Positions 17,359-25,749 are shown, counted from the first letter of the stretch. The stretch is 64,000 nt of DNA from Accumulibacter sp031732795 (GCA_031732795.1 JAVMKC010000115.1:62001-126000), one strand, 5' to 3'. Numbers and translations: made by a program. Notes: generated by a model from the letters alone, not told the origin.

Positions 17359-18333
17359 ATGAACAGATGTCGCGTCCCCACCACTATCGGTGCCTGTTGT
17401 TCGGCGCTGATTTATTTGTCGCCTTCAGCGACCGCGGCAGAAAAAACCGACGCCTATGTCGATGGCCTGCTGATGCCGGCGGCAATCGAGCGGCGAGGGG
17501 AACGGCAGCCGCTGACTCCCGGTTTCGTGCTTGAAAATCGGGATCGCTTGTCGACCGGTGAAAAGGCGCGGCTGCGTATTCGCCTCGGCGACGGTGGCAC
17601 GGTGGCGCTTGGTGCCGACAGCAGCGTCGAGATCAATGCACTCGGCGTGCGCGAATCGAGCCTGTTTTCCGCAGCCTTCGATCTGAAACACGGCGTGCTG
17701 CGCTACAGCGCGACATCCGTCGGCGCTGAACGCCTGCCGCATGCCGTCAATCTGCGATTCGGTTCGATCACCGTCAGCAGCCGTGGCAACGACTTGCTGT
17801 GGGGCCAGGCGGGCAAGGAGGCCGACCGGGTTTGCCTGCTCGACGGTTCGATCACCGCCGTGCATCCGTCGAGCGAACCGCGACAGCTCGACCAGCCGTT
17901 CACGTGTTATGCCGTTTCGCGTGGCGAGGAGAAGGCGGTCGTTGAAACGGTCAGTTCGGAGCAGTTCGCCGCCTACGTTGCGCAAACCGACATGCTGGTC
18001 GAGAAGTCATTGAGTGGACCGGTGGCGATGCAGGGGATCAGTGATCCGCAGCAGCAGATCAGCGAACAACCGTTGTCCGACCGACCGATGACTCGACGAC
18101 CACTGACCTACCGGCCGATGGCGTCTCACGGCGGGTCTCTGGTGCCTGTGGCGACGGTTGATACCCAAGCCGACGCCTTGGCGGTGTACGACCGTCTCCG
18201 TACTGCCGGTCACTCGGCGCGGATCAAACCGTTCGCCGCCGGCGGTGGCTATCGTTACCACATCTTTTCTTCACGGCAGCTCAGCGGCGACGCGGCGGCC
18301 CTGTCGCCACTGCCGTCTGCTCTCGACCGATAA
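17359..18333 (+). CDS. FecR-domain periplasmic protein with SPOR-like C-terminus
   Basis: A 324-residue exported protein. A signal peptide (to about residue 27, ATA-AEK) is followed by a FecR beta domain: FVLENRDRLSTGEKARLRIRLGDGG and VALGADSSVEINALG are the typical 'set-point' strands. A proline/arginine repeat linker (QPLSDRPMTRRPLTYRPM) then leads to a C-terminal ~50 residues (TVDTQADALAVYDRLRTAGH) resembling a SPOR peptidoglycan-binding fold. FecR domains often partner an ECF sigma factor, but none is adjacent. The start ATG follows GGGAGCTGTCA; an upstream ATG 14 codons earlier adds no signal-peptide character. Confidence 0.75.
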   Translation: MNRCRVPTTIGACCSALIYLSPSATAAEKTDAYVDGLLMPAAIERRGERQPLTPGFVLENRDRLSTGEKARLRIRLGDGGTVALGADSSVEINALGVRESSLFSAAFDLKHGVLRYSATSVGAERLPHAVNLRFGSITVSSRGNDLLWGQAGKEADRVCLLDGSITAVHPSSEPRQLDQPFTCYAVSRGEEKAVVETVSSEQFAAYVAQTDMLVEKSLSGPVAMQGISDPQQQISEQPLSDRPMTRRPLTYRPMASHGGSLVPVATVDTQADALAVYDRLRTAGHSARIKPFAAGGGYRYHIFSSRQLSGDAAALSPLPSALDR

Positions 18334-18350
18334 CCGGCATCGAGGCCGGT
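18333..18350 (+). terminator. Hairpin at the end of the FecR-like gene
   Basis: ACCGGC at 18333-18338 pairs with GCCGGT at 18345-18350, beginning at the last base of the stop codon, followed by GTTTG. The weak T run makes a full terminator uncertain. Confidence 0.4.
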
Positions 18351-18393
18351 GTTTGATCGGCGACAGCGGTTTCGGCCGGCATTGGTGGCCAGC

Positions 18394-18407
18394 TTGATGC
18401 GGGTCAA
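18394..18407 (+). promoter_or_regulatory. FNR/DNR-type activator box of the nirJN promoter
   Basis: TTGAT-GCGG-GTCAA differs at one base from the FNR/DNR consensus TTGAT-N4-ATCAA. A TCTAAT -10 hexamer at 18430-18435 predicts a start near 18442, which puts the box centre at -41.5, the class II activator position. nirJ starts at 18462. The geometry supports activation under low oxygen or by NO. Confidence 0.62.
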
Positions 18408-18461
18408 GGTGCTCGATGGCGTGGTGTTCTCTAATCGGCTTTTCATTGACGAGGCTGGGCG

Positions 18462-19658
18462 ATGTTTCGTATTTCCCAATACATGCAGGAACTTGTCGAG
18501 CCGCTGCCGGCGGGGCCGAAACGTAATCCGCCGGCGCCGGTGGTGATCTGGAACTTGATCCGTCGCTGCAATCTGACCTGCCGTCATTGCTACTCGATTT
18601 CCGCCGACAAGGATTTTGCCGGCGAACTGACGCTCGACGAGATTTTCACGGTGATGGACGACCTGAAAGCTTTCCGGGTGCCGGTGCTGATTCTGTCGGG
18701 TGGCGAACCATTGCTGCATCCGGAGATTTTCACCATCGCTCGGCGGGCCAAGGCGATGGGCTTTTACGTCGGACTGTCGTCGAACGGCACCTTGATCGAT
18801 GAGACACGGATTGAAGCGATCAACGAATGCCAGTTCGACTATGTCGGTGTGTCGCTGGACGGGATCGGCGCGACGCACGACCGTTTCCGCCGCCAGGTGG
18901 GGGCTTTCGCGGCCTCGTTGCACGGCATCCGTCTGTGTCGCGACCGGGGCGTGAAGGTCGGCGTCCGCTACACCATGACCCAGGGCAATGCCGAGGATCT
19001 ACCGCGGCTGCTCGAACTGGTCGATGAAGAGGGCGTCGACCGCTTTTATTTCTCGCACCTCAATTATGCCGGTCGCGGCAACCGCAACCGGCAGGAGGAT
19101 GCCCGGCATCGACTGACCCGCTGGGCGATGGACCTGCTGTTCGAAACCTGCTGGAACGATCGGCAACGGGGCGTGCACAAGGAATTCACCACCGGCAACA
19201 ACGATGCCGACGGCGTTTATTTTCTGCACTGGGTGCAACGGCGTTTTCCTGAACATGCCGAACGGATTCAAGCCCGGCTGGCACAATGGGGTGGCAATTC
19301 CTCCGGGGTGAACGTGGCCAACATCGACAATCTCGGTAACGTCCATCCCGATACCATGTGGTGGCATCACACGCTCGGCAACGTCCGGCAGCGGCCTTTC
19401 TCGGCGATCTGGCCGGATGTCGGCGACCCGCTGATGGCTGGTTTGAAGCAGCATCCGCGGCCGGTGACCGGCCGGTGTGGCGCCTGTCGCTACCTCGCGA
19501 TCTGCAACGGCAACACCCGTGTTCGCGCTCAGCAATTGACCGGCGATCCCTGGGCCGAAGACCCCGGCTGCTATCTGGACGACGATGAGATCGGCGTCGT
19601 GGCCGGGCAGCCACGCTTGGCCGTCACGCCATTCGTCCCGCTGAGGAGAATGTCGTGA
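18462..19658 (+). CDS. nirJ: Heme d1 biosynthesis radical SAM protein NirJ
   Basis: Takes part in removing the propionate side chains of didecarboxysiroheme on the way to heme d1. It has 398 residues. The radical SAM cluster cysteines are C36, C40 and C43 (CNLTCRHC), followed by the GGEP motif near residue 80. A Cys-rich C-terminal part (GRCGACRYLAIC and GC) binds an additional Fe-S cluster. The opening MFRISQYMQELVEP and the NPPAPVVIWNLIRRC segment are specific to NirJ. It overlaps nirN (GTGA), so the two are translationally coupled. No other nir gene is in the window. Confidence 0.93.
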   Translation: MFRISQYMQELVEPLPAGPKRNPPAPVVIWNLIRRCNLTCRHCYSISADKDFAGELTLDEIFTVMDDLKAFRVPVLILSGGEPLLHPEIFTIARRAKAMGFYVGLSSNGTLIDETRIEAINECQFDYVGVSLDGIGATHDRFRRQVGAFAASLHGIRLCRDRGVKVGVRYTMTQGNAEDLPRLLELVDEEGVDRFYFSHLNYAGRGNRNRQEDARHRLTRWAMDLLFETCWNDRQRGVHKEFTTGNNDADGVYFLHWVQRRFPEHAERIQARLAQWGGNSSGVNVANIDNLGNVHPDTMWWHHTLGNVRQRPFSAIWPDVGDPLMAGLKQHPRPVTGRCGACRYLAICNGNTRVRAQQLTGDPWAEDPGCYLDDDEIGVVAGQPRLAVTPFVPLRRMS

Positions 19659-21244
19659 AGCGCTGGGGGAGGCTTATCGCCGGCATATTGACGTTCGCGT
19701 TGCCGGCGCTCGCGTCGTGCGCCGAAAGCGGCACGGTCGAAGCCAATTATCAGACGCATTGCGCAACGTGCCATGGCGAAAACCGCTATGGCGGCATGGG
19801 GCCAGCCTTATTGCCGGAAAGCCTCGAACGCCTCCGGCCGGCGGAAGCGCTGAAAGTGATTCGCCAGGGACGACTGGCCACCCAGATGCCGGCTTTCGGC
19901 GAAATCTTGACCGATGAGCAGACCCGGCAATTGGCCGAATGGATTTACCGGCCGGTGACGCCGACTCCGCAGTGGAATGAGGCGTCGATTCGTCAGTCTC
20001 AGGTCGTCGATGCTGCCGCCGTCGCTTTGCCGGCGGTTCCCGGCCCCCGGTTGGCGGGCGTCGATCCGCACAATCTGTTCGTGGTCGTCGAAACCGGCGA
20101 TCATCATGTGTCGCTGGTCGACGGCGACAAACTGGTCCGTCTGTTCCGTTTTCCGAGCCGCTATGCGCTGCACGGCGGGCCGAAATTCTCGCCTGACGGA
20201 CGTTTCGTCTATTTTGCTTCGCGTGACGGCTGGATCAGTAAATTCGATCTCTATCATCAAGTCGTGGTCGCCGAAATCCGCGCCGGGCTGAATACCCGCA
20301 ACGCAGCCGTTTCCAGCGACGGCAAATGGGTGATGGTCGCCAATTATCTGCCGCACAACCTGGTAGTGCTCGACGCCGGCGACCTGTCGCTGGTCAAAAT
20401 CATTCCGGCGCGCAATGCCGCCGGCGACAAGAGTTCACGGGTTTCGGCGGTCTACGACGCGGCGCCGCGCAAGAGTTTCGTCGCCGCGTTCAAGGATCTG
20501 CCGGAAGTGTGGGAGATCAGCTACGATCCGCAAGCCGAACCGTTCGCCGATGGTCTGGTGCACGATTACCCGGCGCGCGAAGGCCATTTCCAGCCAGCGA
20601 TGCTGCGCCCGCGGCGGATTCTGCTCGAACAGATCGTCGACGATTTCTTCTTCACCCAGCGCTATGACGTGCTGCTCGGCGCTTCGCGCAGTGCCAGTCG
20701 CGGCCAAGTGATCCACCTCGACGTACGGCGCAAGATCGCCGATCTCGCCTTGCCCGGCATGCCGCATCTCGGCTCGGGAATCACCTGGTCCTGGCGTGCG
20801 CCGGACGGCACCTTGCGGACGGTGATGGCTTCGCCGAATCTCAACGACGGGCTGATCACCGTCATCGATCTGGCCACCTTCGAGACCGTCAAGCAGATCC
20901 CCACCCGCGGGCCGGGCTTCTTCCTGCGCAGCCACCAGAACAGTCGCTATGCCTTCACCGATTCGATGATGAGCAAGGAGCACAAAAATGTCTTGCAGGT
21001 AATCGACAAGCAGACCCTCGAAGTGGTCAAGGAAATCCCGGCCGCGCCCGGGCAAACCCTGGCGCATGTCGAATTCACCCGCGACGGGCGCTACGCGCTG
21101 GCCAGCCTGTGGGAAGCGGAAGGAGCGCTGGTGGTGATCGATGCCGAGACCTTGCAGGAAGTGAAACGGCTCCCGGCCAAGAAACCAGTCGGCAAGTACA
21201 ACGTGTGGAATAAAATAACGCGTTCCGAAGGAACCAGCCATTGA
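19655..21244 (+). CDS. nirN: NirN-type c-type cytochrome with heme d1 beta-propeller
   Basis: A 529-residue periplasmic protein: signal peptide (to about residue 22), a small cytochrome c domain with heme motif C36-A-T-C-H40 and a Met-rich loop (RLATQMPAFGEILTDEQ), then an eight-bladed d1 propeller. NirN oxidises dihydro-heme d1 to heme d1 and hands it to the nitrite reductase NirS; NirS itself has the same architecture. The call NirN rather than NirS rests on its position directly after nirJ, as in pseudomonads, and its size. It starts with GTG, after GAGGAGA. Confidence 0.85.
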   Translation: MKRWGRLIAGILTFALPALASCAESGTVEANYQTHCATCHGENRYGGMGPALLPESLERLRPAEALKVIRQGRLATQMPAFGEILTDEQTRQLAEWIYRPVTPTPQWNEASIRQSQVVDAAAVALPAVPGPRLAGVDPHNLFVVVETGDHHVSLVDGDKLVRLFRFPSRYALHGGPKFSPDGRFVYFASRDGWISKFDLYHQVVVAEIRAGLNTRNAAVSSDGKWVMVANYLPHNLVVLDAGDLSLVKIIPARNAAGDKSSRVSAVYDAAPRKSFVAAFKDLPEVWEISYDPQAEPFADGLVHDYPAREGHFQPAMLRPRRILLEQIVDDFFFTQRYDVLLGASRSASRGQVIHLDVRRKIADLALPGMPHLGSGITWSWRAPDGTLRTVMASPNLNDGLITVIDLATFETVKQIPTRGPGFFLRSHQNSRYAFTDSMMSKEHKNVLQVIDKQTLEVVKEIPAAPGQTLAHVEFTRDGRYALASLWEAEGALVVIDAETLQEVKRLPAKKPVGKYNVWNKITRSEGTSH

Positions 21245-21250
21245 TCAGCC

Positions 21251-21895
21251 ATGAAGCGAACGATGAACCGATCGACTGACACTTTCCTGCAATCCCTGAT
21301 CGCCGTCCTGTTAGGTTTGTTTTGCGCCGTTGCGCTGGCGGTGCCCAAGGCCGCCGATCAGGAAGACGATGAAGTCACTTTCAGCGAGGCCGGCGCGCCG
21401 CCCAAACGGACGAGCAAGCCGTACCGTGCTCCGGCAGCCGGCGTCGCCACCCCTGGGCCGTCGGTCCGGCCGGCGCGTGCGGCTACCCACCCGGAGCGGA
21501 TGGCGACCCGCCCGGCACGGACGCATGCCAGATCTTTCCGGGCTCATTCACCTGCCCGCGCTTACGCCAAATCCTCGCGTGCTCATCCACCTGTCCGGAC
21601 CTTCGCCAAGACCTCACGCTTTCAGCAGAGTAAACCCCAAGCCAAGCGCTCAGCCGCGACCGGAAAACAGGGCTTCTCACGGCACACTGGCAACGCCAGC
21701 CGAACGCTGGTCAAACGGGCCGGGCACACACCGCGGGCCCGGCCTGCACAGCGGCTGGAGCATCGCCGGATGAAAACCGCTGTCCGCCCGATAAGCGCCG
21801 GGCGACACTCAGTGCGTGCATCGGGCAGACCGGCGGTGAGGCATGGAAAAAAAGTTGACAGACGCAGATTGGTCTCCCGGAAAAACAGAAGATAA
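21251..21895 (+). CDS. Exported Arg/Ala/Pro-rich repetitive basic protein
   Basis: A 214-residue protein of unknown function. A signal peptide (SLIAVLLGLFCAVALA, ending near residue 30) is followed by a short acidic patch (DQEDDEVTFSE) and then ~170 strongly basic, low-complexity residues. Imperfect ~11-residue units recur: RPARTHARSFR, SPARAYAKSSR and PPVRTFAKTSR. Such a polybasic tail could bind nucleic acid, polyphosphate, or anionic wall or LPS (inference only). It starts 6 bases after nirN and may be the last gene of the nirJN transcript. A second frame (21330-21773) is judged a shadow. Confidence 0.6.
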   Translation: MKRTMNRSTDTFLQSLIAVLLGLFCAVALAVPKAADQEDDEVTFSEAGAPPKRTSKPYRAPAAGVATPGPSVRPARAATHPERMATRPARTHARSFRAHSPARAYAKSSRAHPPVRTFAKTSRFQQSKPQAKRSAATGKQGFSRHTGNASRTLVKRAGHTPRARPAQRLEHRRMKTAVRPISAGRHSVRASGRPAVRHGKKVDRRRLVSRKNRR

Positions 21896-21904
21896 GCGTA
21901 CAAG

Positions 21905-22489
21905 ATGCCCAGCGTACTGAGTCATATCGCGGTTCCCATTGCCGCTCGAATAGGACTTGGGCCAAGTTTTGTGACACGAACACTGCTATTGCTAGGGTTG
22001 CTGGCCGCAGTGCTTCCTGACGCGGATGTCCTCTTGCTGCACAGGGGTGTTGCTTACGGCAGCACATTTGGTCATCGCGGCGCGAGCCATTCGATTCTCT
22101 TCGCGTTGCTGATCGCCACCCTCTTTGCCATCCTGTACGTGCGCAACAAATGGCAAGGGATTGGCGGGGTGTGGGCTTATCTTTTTCTCTGCGCGCTGTC
22201 GCACCCATTGTTGGATGCTTGCACGAACGCCGGTCATGGGGCGGCTTTGTTCTGGCCTTGGTCCGATTCCCGGGTCTTCTTCCCGTTTCGGCCGATTGAA
22301 ACTTCACCTCTGAATGTGCATCGTTTTTTCGGTGAGGCAGGCCTCCGGGTTCTTCGGTCGGAGTTGTTGTGGATTTGGGCTCCATGCCTGTTTCTGGGGG
22401 TGGTCGTCAACTTTTGGTCCCACAAGCGCCATGTGTCGTTGCGGTTGGCAGGACGATACGATGAAGAATTTCAGAAACGACGTGTCTGA
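21905..22489 (+). CDS. YdjM-family membrane-bound metal-dependent hydrolase (DUF457)
   Basis: A 194-residue integral membrane protein with about four helices. The family hallmarks are present: MPSVLSHIAVPIAA at the start, the acidic PDADVLLLH motif near residue 38, the HRGASHSILFALL histidine motif near 58, and the SHPLLDACTNAG motif near 99. These His/Asp residues are thought to bind a metal. The E. coli relative YdjM is LexA-controlled; no LexA box is evident here. It follows the basic repetitive protein closely (9 bases). Confidence 0.85.
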   Translation: MPSVLSHIAVPIAARIGLGPSFVTRTLLLLGLLAAVLPDADVLLLHRGVAYGSTFGHRGASHSILFALLIATLFAILYVRNKWQGIGGVWAYLFLCALSHPLLDACTNAGHGAALFWPWSDSRVFFPFRPIETSPLNVHRFFGEAGLRVLRSELLWIWAPCLFLGVVVNFWSHKRHVSLRLAGRYDEEFQKRRV

Positions 22490-22512
22490 GCGAAACTGAC
22501 TGGATAGCATCC

Positions 22513-22989
22513 ATGAGCCCCATCATCCTTCATTCCCTGAAAAGGGTGGATCGCTTGATTTTCGCAGGCCTGCTCAGCAGCGTCTGGCTGATGCCGGACG
22601 TCGTCCAGGCGCAGATGCCGCAGATCGAGCTGAGTGTCGGTCTGTACCGCATCGAGGCCGAAGTGGCCTTGAATGATGCCGACCGCCAGCTCGGGCTGAT
22701 GCATCGGCGGACGATGACGCAGAACCATGGCATGCTGTTCGTTTACGATCAGCCGGCGCGACATTGCATGTGGATGCGCAACACCTATCTGCCGCTGTCG
22801 GTGGCCTTTCTCGATGAGCAAGGGCGAATTCTGAATATCGAAGAGATGCAGCCACAGAGTGATGACAACCACTGTGCGGCCAAGGACGCCCGTTACGCGC
22901 TGGAGATGAACCGTGGCTGGTTTGCCGGCAAGGGGATCAAGCCAGGAACACGCATTGCCGGTCTCGATAAGCTCTTCCGTCGACCATGA
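22513..22989 (+). CDS. DUF192 family exported protein
   Basis: A 158-residue protein. A hydrophobic N-terminal signal segment (LIFAGLLSSVWLMPDVVQA) is followed by the DUF192 domain: EVALNDADRQLGLMHRRTM, GMLFVYDQPARHCMWMRNTYLPLSVAFLD, and the C-terminal LEMNRGWFAGKGIKPGTRI. The family is small, often secreted, and without an agreed function. The next gene, ubiC, starts 13 bases after the stop. Confidence 0.9.
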   Translation: MSPIILHSLKRVDRLIFAGLLSSVWLMPDVVQAQMPQIELSVGLYRIEAEVALNDADRQLGLMHRRTMTQNHGMLFVYDQPARHCMWMRNTYLPLSVAFLDEQGRILNIEEMQPQSDDNHCAAKDARYALEMNRGWFAGKGIKPGTRIAGLDKLFRRP

Positions 22990-23002
22990 CCGCCGTCCGG
23001 CG

Positions 23003-23563
23003 ATGAACGCACTGAATCGGCGTCGTCGATGGCGGGACCGCCTGTCGCGTCTTGCCGATGGCGAGGGTTTTTGGCGTGAGTGGCTGCGCGATCGCGGTTC
23101 GTTGACCGCCCGTATCCAGCAGCGTGGTCCCTTCGCCGTGCGCGTGCTGCGTCAGAGTCTGGCGATTCCCAGCGATGATGAGGCCGCGGTACTGCAACTA
23201 GAATCGGGTCGGCGTGCCTGGGTGCGCGAAGTGACCTTGTATTGCGCCGACCGGCGGGTGGTTTTCGCGCATACCGTCCTGCCTTACCGGCCGCGCGGAG
23301 TGCTTACGCGCTGGCTGGCCCGCCTGGGCAGCCGTTCGCTCGGGGCAATGCTTTTTTCGCACGCCGGTATCCGTCGCGGCCGCATGCAGTTCAAACGTCT
23401 CGATGCCCGCCATCCTCTGTTTGCCCCGGCGCGGCAGGCTTTGGCCGACGATACCGCCGCCCCCTTGCGTCACCTGTGGGCACGACGTTCCGAATTTTCC
23501 TTTGGTCCTCAGACAGTTCTCGTCACCGAGATTTTTTCGCCGGGATTGTTGGCGCTACGTTGA
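23003..23563 (+). CDS. ubiC: Chorismate--pyruvate lyase
   Basis: Cleaves chorismate to 4-hydroxybenzoate and pyruvate, the first committed step of ubiquinone synthesis. It has 186 residues from MNALNRRRRWRD, with the conserved QRGPFAVRVLRQ segment, the RRAWVREVTLYCADRRVVFAHTVLP core (active-site Arg and substrate-lid region), and near the end the catalytic Glu in TVLVTEIFSPGLL. The longer frame start at 22913 would overlap DUF192 and lacks homology. Note the Ubi-type hydroxylase elsewhere in the window; ubiA is not adjacent. Confidence 0.88.
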   Translation: MNALNRRRRWRDRLSRLADGEGFWREWLRDRGSLTARIQQRGPFAVRVLRQSLAIPSDDEAAVLQLESGRRAWVREVTLYCADRRVVFAHTVLPYRPRGVLTRWLARLGSRSLGAMLFSHAGIRRGRMQFKRLDARHPLFAPARQALADDTAAPLRHLWARRSEFSFGPQTVLVTEIFSPGLLALR

Positions 23564-23804
23564 TGATTCCAATATTTTTCCTGCCTTTTACCAAAGAGCC
23601 ATCGGTGATAGGACGTCAGGTGCAATCGGCCGAAACGGACGATTGCGTTGCATCGCGGCAAACGCTTCCTCAAGTGCCGATGACACAGCGGTGGGTCGAC
23701 AGAGCATGCGGGGTTCCATTGCCACCTGCCGCGATGGACTCGAGCAATCCTCTGGAAGCGTTACCGCTGTCGTGCGCAGCAGCCTGTCAGCTGGCTGGAA
23801 TTCC

Positions 23805-24848
23805 ATGACAGAAACCAAGAGCATTCAATTCGCCCTGGCGGCGGCAGCACTGTTTGGTGCCAGCACGCCGCTGGCCAAGACACTTCTCGGGCAAGTCTCT
23901 CCCTGGCTGTTGGCGGGCTTGTTGTATCTCGGCAGCGGAGTCGGGTTGATCGTCATCCGGGCGCTCAGGGATCGAGGCTGGCAGCCTTCGGGAATGGCAG
24001 CCGGCGAATGGCCATGGCTGATCGGTGCGACCTTGTTCGGTGGGCTTCTGGGACCGTTGGCTTTGATGTACGGTTTGCTTCATACCCCGAGTTCGGCGGC
24101 GTCCTTGTTGCTCAATCTCGAAGCGGTGCTGACGGCGGTTTTGGCATGGGTTTTTTTTCGTGAGCACGCCGATCCGCGTATCGTTCTGGGCATGTTGGCC
24201 ATTGTGGCTGGTGGCGTACTGCTTTCCTGGGAATCCGGCGATGGCGAGAAGGCTACGTGGGTCGGTCCCCTGGCGATTGCTGCAGCCTGTTTGTGCTGGG
24301 GTATCGACAATAATCTGACTCGTAGAGTGTCGGCCTCCGACGCCATTTTCATTGCCTTGATCAAAGGATTGGTGGCTGGAGGGGTGAATACCGGCTTGGC
24401 CCTGATGGTCGGTGCTTCGATACCCGGGATAGTGACCACGGCAACCGCCATGCTGGTGGGACTGTTCGGTTACGGCCTCAGCCTGATCTTGTTCGTGCTG
24501 GCCTTACGCGGCCTGGGGACGTCCCGGACGGGCGCCTATTTTTCGACGGCTCCATTCATCGGCGCGGCTATTGCCATCATCTTCCTTGGCGACCATCCGT
24601 CCCCATTTTTCTGGACCGCAGCCTTGCTGATGGGGATCGGCGTGTGGCTGCATCTCACCGAACGCCATGAGCACGAGCACAGCCACGACCCCATCACCCA
24701 TTACCACCGACACGTTCACGACGCTCATCATCAGCATGAGCATGACTCCGAAGAAGGTTCCGAGCCGCATGCCCATTGGCATACGCATCAGTGGCTGCGC
24801 CATACGCATCCGCACTTCCCCGATATTCACCATCGCCATCGGCATTGA
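23805..24848 (+). CDS. EamA/DMT-family transporter with histidine-rich C-terminal tail
   Basis: A 347-residue inner membrane carrier: two EamA repeats with about ten helices (residues ~5-280; first repeat FALAAAALFGASTPLAKTLL, second GPLAIAAACLCWGIDNNLTRR). After the last helix comes a ~62-residue tail with 23 histidines plus Asp/Glu (HEHEHSHD, HHQHEHDSEE, HAHWHTHQ, HHRHRH). DMT carriers of this type export small metabolites or metals; the tail suggests binding of Ni, Co or Zn (inference). The start ATG is chosen because the 134 upstream in-frame codons show no protein character. Lone gene. Confidence 0.87.
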   Translation: MTETKSIQFALAAAALFGASTPLAKTLLGQVSPWLLAGLLYLGSGVGLIVIRALRDRGWQPSGMAAGEWPWLIGATLFGGLLGPLALMYGLLHTPSSAASLLLNLEAVLTAVLAWVFFREHADPRIVLGMLAIVAGGVLLSWESGDGEKATWVGPLAIAAACLCWGIDNNLTRRVSASDAIFIALIKGLVAGGVNTGLALMVGASIPGIVTTATAMLVGLFGYGLSLILFVLALRGLGTSRTGAYFSTAPFIGAAIAIIFLGDHPSPFFWTAALLMGIGVWLHLTERHEHEHSHDPITHYHRHVHDAHHQHEHDSEEGSEPHAHWHTHQWLRHTHPHFPDIHHRHRH

Positions 24849-25170
24849 CGCGACTGATCCAGAGCATTGAGATGGGGTGTTGAAGTGGGTGTTCACGTTC
24901 GGAGCGGCTGATGTTGTTCTTGATGCTACCTGTTGGGAGGACGATCAAAACGCTGACGCTGAGTGGTCCTTGTCTGCTGGTGGGAGCGCGTTGCTGTAAG
25001 GCAAAAAATCCTGGCCTGGTGTCCACGAACAGAGCTTTGATGTTCCAAGAAAATTGGATCGACTCACGATTGGTTTAGCGAGAGTATAATCGTGGTGCAC
25101 CGCACCAATGGGCGTTTCGGAAACGTCCGATCCGCTCGCTGATTGACTTACCAAAGGAGGAACGGTCGTT
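24849..25170 (+). promoter_or_regulatory. Upstream control region of phaR
   Basis: 322 bases without a gene. A perfect TATAAT at 25085-25090 marks the likely phaR promoter; the -35 region is weak (GACTCA at 25061). A palindrome follows at +1 and a strong ribosome binding site (AAAGGAGG) lies 7-8 bases before the ATG. Nothing else is recognised. Confidence 0.6.
25093..25107. promoter_or_regulatory. Palindromic operator candidate for PhaR autoregulation
   Basis: TGGTGC-ACC-GCACCA, a perfect inverted repeat three bases after the -10 box of phaR. Its core TGC-N3-GCA resembles the CTGC-N3-GCAG element described for Paracoccus PhaR, which represses its own gene. Confidence 0.5.
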
Positions 25171-25749
25171 ATGCCAGAGCAGCCGCGACTGATCAAAAAA
25201 TACCCGAATCGCCGACTATACGACACAAAAACCAGTGCCTACATCACGTTGAGCGACGTCAAGGACTTGGTTCTATACCGCGAAACCTTCAATGTGCTTG
25301 ACGCCAAGACCGGCGAAGACATCACTCGCAGCATCCTGCTGCAAATCATTCTCGAAGAAGAAGCCGGCGGAATGCCGTTATTTACCACCGATCTTTTGGC
25401 CCAGATGATTCGTTTTTACGGACATGCGATGCAAGGCATGCTCGGCAAGTATCTGGAAAGCAATATCAAATCGTTCATCGATTTCCAAAAAAAGCTCCAG
25501 GAGCAGGCGCAGCAACTTTACGGTGAAAGTTCGAGCCAGATGCAGAACGACCTGTGGTCGCAGTTCATGAATTTCCAGGGGCCGGCGATGCAGACGATGA
25601 TGTCCACTTACATGGAGCAGAGCCGGCACATGCTCCATCAGATGCAGGATCAGCTCAAGAGTCAGGCGCGGACCTTGTTCAACGGCATTCCGCTGTCGGG
25701 TTTTGGCACCGACGCCGCCAAACAGGCGGGCAAGGAAACGGATAAGTGA
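25171..25749 (+). CDS. phaR: Polyhydroxyalkanoate synthesis repressor PhaR
   Basis: A DNA- and PHA-binding repressor that controls phasin genes and its own. It has 192 residues. The N-terminal PHB/PHA accumulation regulator domain RLIKKYPNRRLYDTKTSAYITLSDVK is unmistakable, followed by RSILLQIILEEEAGGMPLF and FYGHAMQGMLGKYLESNIKSFIDFQ. The C-terminal half is Gln/Met-rich and amphipathic (QAQQLYGESSSQMQNDLWSQFM), suited to the granule surface. No phaC/phaP gene is next to it. Shows that the organism stores PHA. Confidence 0.95.
   Translation: MPEQPRLIKKYPNRRLYDTKTSAYITLSDVKDLVLYRETFNVLDAKTGEDITRSILLQIILEEEAGGMPLFTTDLLAQMIRFYGHAMQGMLGKYLESNIKSFIDFQKKLQEQAQQLYGESSSQMQNDLWSQFMNFQGPAMQTMMSTYMEQSRHMLHQMQDQLKSQARTLFNGIPLSGFGTDAAKQAGKETDK

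Noticed and set aside
21330..21773. Alternative frame within the basic repeat protein
   Set aside because: It lacks a signal peptide and ribosome binding site, while the 21251 frame has both.
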